In this document: piece by piece, positions 21,252-23,992 of the stretch
How the letters are laid out: each line of letters begins with the position of its first letter
How positions within the stretch are numbered: position 1 is the stretch's first letter
Origin: SZUA-1535 sp964594175
Lineage (GTDB): Archaea > Aenigmatarchaeota > Aenigmatarchaeia > Aenigmatarchaeales > SZUA-1535
Direction of reading: 5' to 3'
Assembly: GCA_964594175.1 (NCBI GenBank)
Contig: CAZQLM010000004.1
Coordinates: 1 to 23,992, forward strand
DNA: 23,992 bases
The notes under the pieces: model-generated
Seen by the model: the letters and a program-made list of their open reading frames with translations, nothing else
What the model was told of the DNA's origin: nothing
The model's database searches: none
Made by a program: the position numbers and the translations under genes

Positions 21252-22267
21252 TTTAGCACCTCCTTAAACCATTCTATAGTTCTTTTTAAACCTTCTTTCA
21301 GCATGACTTTTGGCTCGAAGCCGAGTTCTTTTTTTGCTTTGCTTATATCAGGTTTCCTTCTTGCTGGGTCGTCTGGTGGTAATGGTTTGAAAATTATTTC
21401 AGAACTCGAATTACAAAGCTCTTTTATCAAATGTGCAAGCTCTATTATGCTTATCTCTTCAGGATTACCTAGATTGTAAACATTTCCTGCTTTTGCTAAG
21501 AAAATTGTTCGCAGTATTCCATCAATCATATCAACAATATAGCAAGGTGAGCGAGTTTGCTCGCCAGTACCAAAAACTGTAATGGCTTGATTCTTCAAAG
21601 CTTGTCTTATAAATGTGCACACAGCTCTGCCATCGTTTAACCTAGGCCCATAGGTATTGAAAATTCTGTTAATTTTTACATCAAGATTTTTTTCTCTGAA
21701 AAAAGCCATACAGAGAGCTTCAGAAAAACGCTTCGCTTCGTCGTAGCATGAGCGGGGTCCAATTGGATTAACGTTTCCGAAATAGCTCTCTGGCTGCGGG
21801 TGAATTTCTGGGTTACCATAGATTTCTGAACTCGAGGAAAAATAATAGCAGGCATTGTCTCTTTCCGCTATTTTTAATGTATTTAGAGTGCCAAGAGAAT
21901 CTGAAAGCATGGTATCTACTGGATTTTGCATGTAATCCTTTGGATCTGCCCTCGCAGCTAAATGCAGAACAAAATCAAAACTTTCTTTAATTTCTTTTAG
22001 CTTTAGCCAATAATTTTTGGAAATATCAGCTTTAATTAAAGTGAATCTTTGCTTGTCTATAAGATGAGCTATGTTGCTTTCTAATCCTGTAACAAAATTG
22101 TCCACGCAAACTATTTCAGCTCCAAATTCATAAAGCGAATCGCAAATCCAAGAACCTATAAATCCCGCACCACCTGTGATTAAAAATCTTTTTCCTTTAA
22201 TTTCTCTTTTAAAATTTTTGCATCTTTCCTTTAACTCCTTTAAATCTTCTTTAATTCTTTTTTCCAT
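21248..22267 (-). CDS. UDP-glucuronate decarboxylase (UDP-xylose synthase)-like SDR
   Basis: A 339-residue extended SDR. Rossmann loop TGGAGFIGS (31-39); HLAARADPKDYMQNPVDTMLSD; SSSSEIYGNPEIHPQPE with Ser145/146 and Glu148; YFGNVNPIGPRSCYDEAKR with Y175 and K179; RIFNTYGPRLNDGRAV; TRSPCYIVDMIDG; and PPDDPARRKPDISKAKKELG. This succession is that of UXS enzymes, which convert UDP-glucuronate to UDP-xylose; a UDP-glucuronate 4-epimerase is the main alternative. I start at the ATG at 22267: an AACTTTTAAACC box lies 20-31 nt before it, giving a leaderless operon head, and the extra 19 residues from the ATG at 22324 look unrelated. It is followed by UGD with an ATGA overlap. Confidence 0.85.
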   Translation of the reverse strand: MEKRIKEDLKELKERCKNFKREIKGKRFLITGGAGFIGSWICDSLYEFGAEIVCVDNFVTGLESNIAHLIDKQRFTLIKADISKNYWLKLKEIKESFDFVLHLAARADPKDYMQNPVDTMLSDSLGTLNTLKIAERDNACYYFSSSSEIYGNPEIHPQPESYFGNVNPIGPRSCYDEAKRFSEALCMAFFREKNLDVKINRIFNTYGPRLNDGRAVCTFIRQALKNQAITVFGTGEQTRSPCYIVDMIDGILRTIFLAKAGNVYNLGNPEEISIIELAHLIKELCNSSSEIIFKPLPPDDPARRKPDISKAKKELGFEPKVMLKEGLKRTIEWFKEVLK

Positions 22268-22286
22268 GTTTTTTAGAAATAAAAAA

Positions 22287-22298
22287 AGGTTTAAAAGT
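22287..22298 (-). promoter_or_regulatory. Probable promoter of the UDP-sugar operon
   Basis: AACTTTTAAACC (minus strand) is a TATA-like sequence 20-31 nt before the ATG at 22267, with no Shine-Dalgarno site, suggesting a leaderless transcript. Position-based inference. Confidence 0.45.
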
Positions 22299-22361
22299 TC
22301 TTTGAAGGTAGGATAAGGTAGCATATTACGGAAAGGTAGTGAAAAAGGAGAACTTCTAAAT

Positions 22362-22791
22362 TTATGGAATTAAAATTCTTTGCAGTTTCTTTTCGTTTTC
22401 ATAGCCCCAACACACCGCTATTGTTTTAACTCCTACTTTTTTTCCGACTTTTATATCATAGCTCATATCTCCTACATAGGCTGTTTCTTCTTTGTCAAAG
22501 GAAAAATTCTTGAGAAGATTTTTAATTTCATTTTCTTTATCGTAAACACTGCCCTTTGCAACTATGAAATATTTTGAGATTTTATGATGTCGTAATTCTT
22601 TTTCAAGATTCGTTTGTGGATGTTCCAAGTCTGCTTATTTCTCTATAAAACTTCATGTATGGAAGCAAGAAATTTCTTTTAAATTCAGAAAAACTTATTT
22701 TTTTCAATCCTAATTTTTCAAAAACTTTCATACACGCTTTATAAATATCATTGCTTAAAGTTCCACTCCAATCGAAGATTACGTTACGCAT
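22362..22791 (-). pseudogene. HAD-family phosphatase, frameshifted and internally deleted
   Basis: The first frame from ATG 22791 has HAD motif I (IFDWSGTLSND, D7) and the start of the cap, ending as FYREISRLGTSTNES. The second frame from about 22628 begins EHPQTNLEKELRHHKISKYF, the region following motif II (normally a SSH-like turn), then the motif III lysine (SVYDKENEI) and motif IV GDMSYDI, ending GVKTIAVCWGY. Joined, they give about 145-150 residues, short of the usual 200 or more, so some tens of codons of cap and motif II are missing at the join as well as the frame. Unlikely to be active. The promoter box TTTTTAAATGAC (minus, 22811-22822) remains. Confidence 0.72.
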
Positions 22792-22932
22792 AGAAATAAA
22801 TGAAATTTGTCATTTAAAAACAAAAAAATCACGAAAGCGTAGCGAAAAGACTTATTTTTTGAGAAAATTGTAATACCTTTATCCTACTATATCCGATAAA
22901 TTTATAAAGATTTTTAAGAGAGATATGATTCA
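22792..22932. promoter_or_regulatory. Divergent promoter region between the HAD remnant and the zinc-ribbon gene
   Basis: Plus strand: AATTTATAAAGA with TATA core near 22900-22908, 25-33 nt before the ATG at 22933. Minus strand: TTTTTAAATGAC 20-31 nt before the ATG at 22791. Between them AAAGCGTAGCGAAAAG contains a short GCG-rich direct repeat of no clear meaning. Confidence 0.5.
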
Positions 22933-23133
22933 ATGAAAAACAAGTGGATAAAAGTTTGCCCAAAATGCGGAAGTACAGATATAGTTCCGGACTTATCCGC
23001 AAGCTCGATAGCTAAAGGCACTATATTTAACTCTTACAAATGTAATTCATGTGGCTATAGCGGAATTAATTTTATCGAATTCCTGGAAGATGAATGGAAG
23101 AAAATAAAAAACAAAATAAGAGGTAGAACATGA
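22933..23133 (+). CDS. Small zinc-ribbon protein
   Basis: A 66-residue protein with two Cys pairs, C9-x2-C12 (VCPKCGSTDI) and C37-x2-C40 (YKCNSCGYSG), forming a zinc ribbon, and a basic C-terminal tail. Similar small archaeal zinc-ribbon proteins are widespread, with no assigned function; nucleic-acid or protein binding is likely. The start follows a TATA box by about 25 nt; an out-of-frame ATG at 22925 is not used. Its stop overlaps the start of the RHH-nucleotidyltransferase gene (ATGA, 23130-23133), so the two are made together. Confidence 0.8.
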   Translation: MKNKWIKVCPKCGSTDIVPDLSASSIAKGTIFNSYKCNSCGYSGINFIEFLEDEWKKIKNKIRGRT

Positions 23134-23921
23134 AGGAAAAAATTTCAATTACTTTGGACAAAAATCTCATAGCAGAGATAGACTCTTTTGTAGACGGATT
23201 TAGAATAAGAAATCGTTCGCAAGCTATAGAATTTTTATTAAGAAAAAGCGTCTCTGAAAGGAAAACAGCTGTAATTCTTGCTGGCGGCCCTGAAGAAAAG
23301 TTAAAAGTTCGAGGCATTTACAAACCACTTCTTGAATACGAAGGGAAAGCTGCCATAGAGCATATTGTGAAAAATCTCAGAAAATACAGATTCGGAGAGA
23401 TTTACATTATAGGAAGAAAGCGTGTGCTCAGCGATATTTTCAAAGTTTTGGGAGATGGTAGTGATTTCGGGGTAGAGCTAAAGTACATAGAAGAAAAACC
23501 TGAAAAACCTGTAACAAAGCAGGACACTGCCAGAACCTTAAAGCTTTTAAATGGAAGAATAAAAAAACCATTTCTCTGCCTTTACTGCGATGTGCTTTTC
23601 GATTTCGATTTGCATGCGCTATGGAACTTTCATTTGAAAACAGCTAGCATAGCAACACTCGTTGTGAAAACCTCTCCACAACCACACAAATGGGGAAATA
23701 TCGAGCTGGAAGGAGAAAGCATTGTTGAATTTGTGGAAAAACCGAAAAAGGCAAAGAACTATCTTGTGTTTTCCGGAATTTTTGCTGCTTCCCCAGAAAT
23801 TTTTTCTCAATCTGGAAATTCTTTAGAATATGAGGTGTTCCCGAGATTAGCGAAAAAAAGAATGCTTGCAGGCTATGTGATAAGCGGTTTTTGTGAACAT
23901 GTTGATAAGCTCAGCCTTTGA
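23130..23921 (+). CDS. Ribbon-helix-helix domain fused to a sugar nucleotidyltransferase-like domain
   Basis: A 263-residue fusion. Residues 1-43 are a CopG/RHH DNA-binding domain: strand EKISITLD, helix KNLIAEIDSFVD, and NRSQAIEFLLRKSV. Residues 45-260 resemble the NTP-transferase fold of sugar-1-phosphate nucleotidyltransferases: VILAGGPEEKLKVRGIYKPLLEY, IGRKRVLSDIF, FLCLYCDVLFDFD (probable metal Asp154), WGNIELEGESIVEFVEKP and NYLVFSGIFAASPEIF. The usual GxGTRL loop is replaced by GGPEEKLKV, so catalysis may be altered or lost. The C-terminus is a little short (CEHVDKLSL where relatives have W-x-D-V-x-T-P-E-D). A regulator sensing sugar nucleotides or a DNA-tethered enzyme are both conceivable. 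Confidence 0.8.
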   Translation: MKEKISITLDKNLIAEIDSFVDGFRIRNRSQAIEFLLRKSVSERKTAVILAGGPEEKLKVRGIYKPLLEYEGKAAIEHIVKNLRKYRFGEIYIIGRKRVLSDIFKVLGDGSDFGVELKYIEEKPEKPVTKQDTARTLKLLNGRIKKPFLCLYCDVLFDFDLHALWNFHLKTASIATLVVKTSPQPHKWGNIELEGESIVEFVEKPKKAKNYLVFSGIFAASPEIFSQSGNSLEYEVFPRLAKKRMLAGYVISGFCEHVDKLSL

Positions 23922-23934
23922 AGAACATTCTTGC

Positions 23935-23970
23935 TATAGTTTTTAACTTACCGAATTTTTAACTTTTTTC
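23935..23970 (+). terminator. T-rich terminator region after the RHH fusion gene
   Basis: Three T-runs in succession (GTTTTTAAC, ATTTTTAAC, CTTTTTTC) within 36 nt of the stop, a typical archaeal termination pattern. On the minus strand a frame reading EKLKKFLKKVKNSVS to a TAA at 23943-23945 enters from the right edge and could be the end of another gene, but it is too short to call. Confidence 0.4.
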
Positions 23971-23992
23971 AAAAACTTCTTCAGCTTCTCTT

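Noticed and set aside
1..23992. CRISPR array or rRNA genes
   Set aside because: No regularly spaced repeats of 24-40 nt and no rRNA-like stretches were seen; the only sizeable direct repeat is the two-copy 36-nt one.
23943..23992. End of a minus-strand gene at the right edge
   Set aside because: Two frames give short plausible tails (REAEEVFEKS and EKLKKFLKKVKNSVS); too little sequence to choose or support a call.

Overview
The window looks like a stretch of an AT-rich archaeal chromosome. The support is: an archaeal-type S-adenosylmethionine synthetase, a type II methionine aminopeptidase, a GTP-dependent dephospho-CoA kinase (DUF359) domain, a small histone-fold protein, an archaeal ATPase of the PF01637 type, A/T-rich TATA-like boxes about 25-30 nt before start codons (leaderless genes) alternating with GGTGAT-type Shine-Dalgarno sites, and a tRNA gene interrupted at a non-anticodon position with an apparent bulge-helix-bulge. 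The mix of MNT/HEPN modules, surface-sugar genes and relaxed tRNA introns would suit a DPANN-like or thermophilic lineage, but the lineage is inference.

Layout. 1-4666: surface-glycan genes. On the minus strand are Alg14-like and Alg13-like glycosyltransferase subunits (ATGA overlap), then a separate pair, an SDR epimerase followed by a large multi-pass GT-C-type membrane glycosyltransferase running off the left edge (ATGA overlap). On the plus strand is a divergent Wzx-type flippase. 4635-6374: a complete ATPase/PD-(D/E)XK gene lies between two near-identical 36-nt repeats, followed by the C-terminal remnant of a second ATPase of that family. 6375-7502: a GT4 glycosyltransferase. 7549-8641: a mntA-hepT-mazG operon. 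8724-10158: a second GT-C membrane glycosyltransferase, broken by one frameshift. 10142-11866: a second nucleotidyltransferase/HEPN module (wHTH-MNT, HEPN, DUF72) behind a pair of identical palindromic operators. 12065-13507: a B12-binding radical SAM enzyme, divergent from a small broken membrane-protein gene.

13989-17435: housekeeping block with AdoMet synthetase, tRNA-Arg(CCU) with a 46-nt intron in the T-loop, and the cluster histone-fold protein, methionine aminopeptidase, and a fused dephospho-CoA kinase/phosphopantetheine adenylyltransferase whose 3' end is antisense to the tRNA 3' end. 17744-22267: a compact four-gene set (UXS-like decarboxylase, UDP-glucose dehydrogenase, phosphohexomutase, GalU) that would take a hexose 6-phosphate to UDP-glucuronate and probably UDP-xylose. 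22362-22791 is a decayed HAD phosphatase. 22933-23921 is a zinc-ribbon protein overlapping a ribbon-helix-helix/sugar-nucleotidyltransferase fusion.

Taken together, the sugar-nucleotide operon could feed the glycosyltransferases and flippase at the left, giving a lipid-linked, probably uronic-acid-containing glycan that is flipped and attached or polymerised outside. Toxin-antitoxin-like modules, ATPase insertions and broken genes are scattered between the glycan genes, as expected of an accessory island. Several frameshifts could be real decay or assembly errors; the sequence alone cannot separate these.
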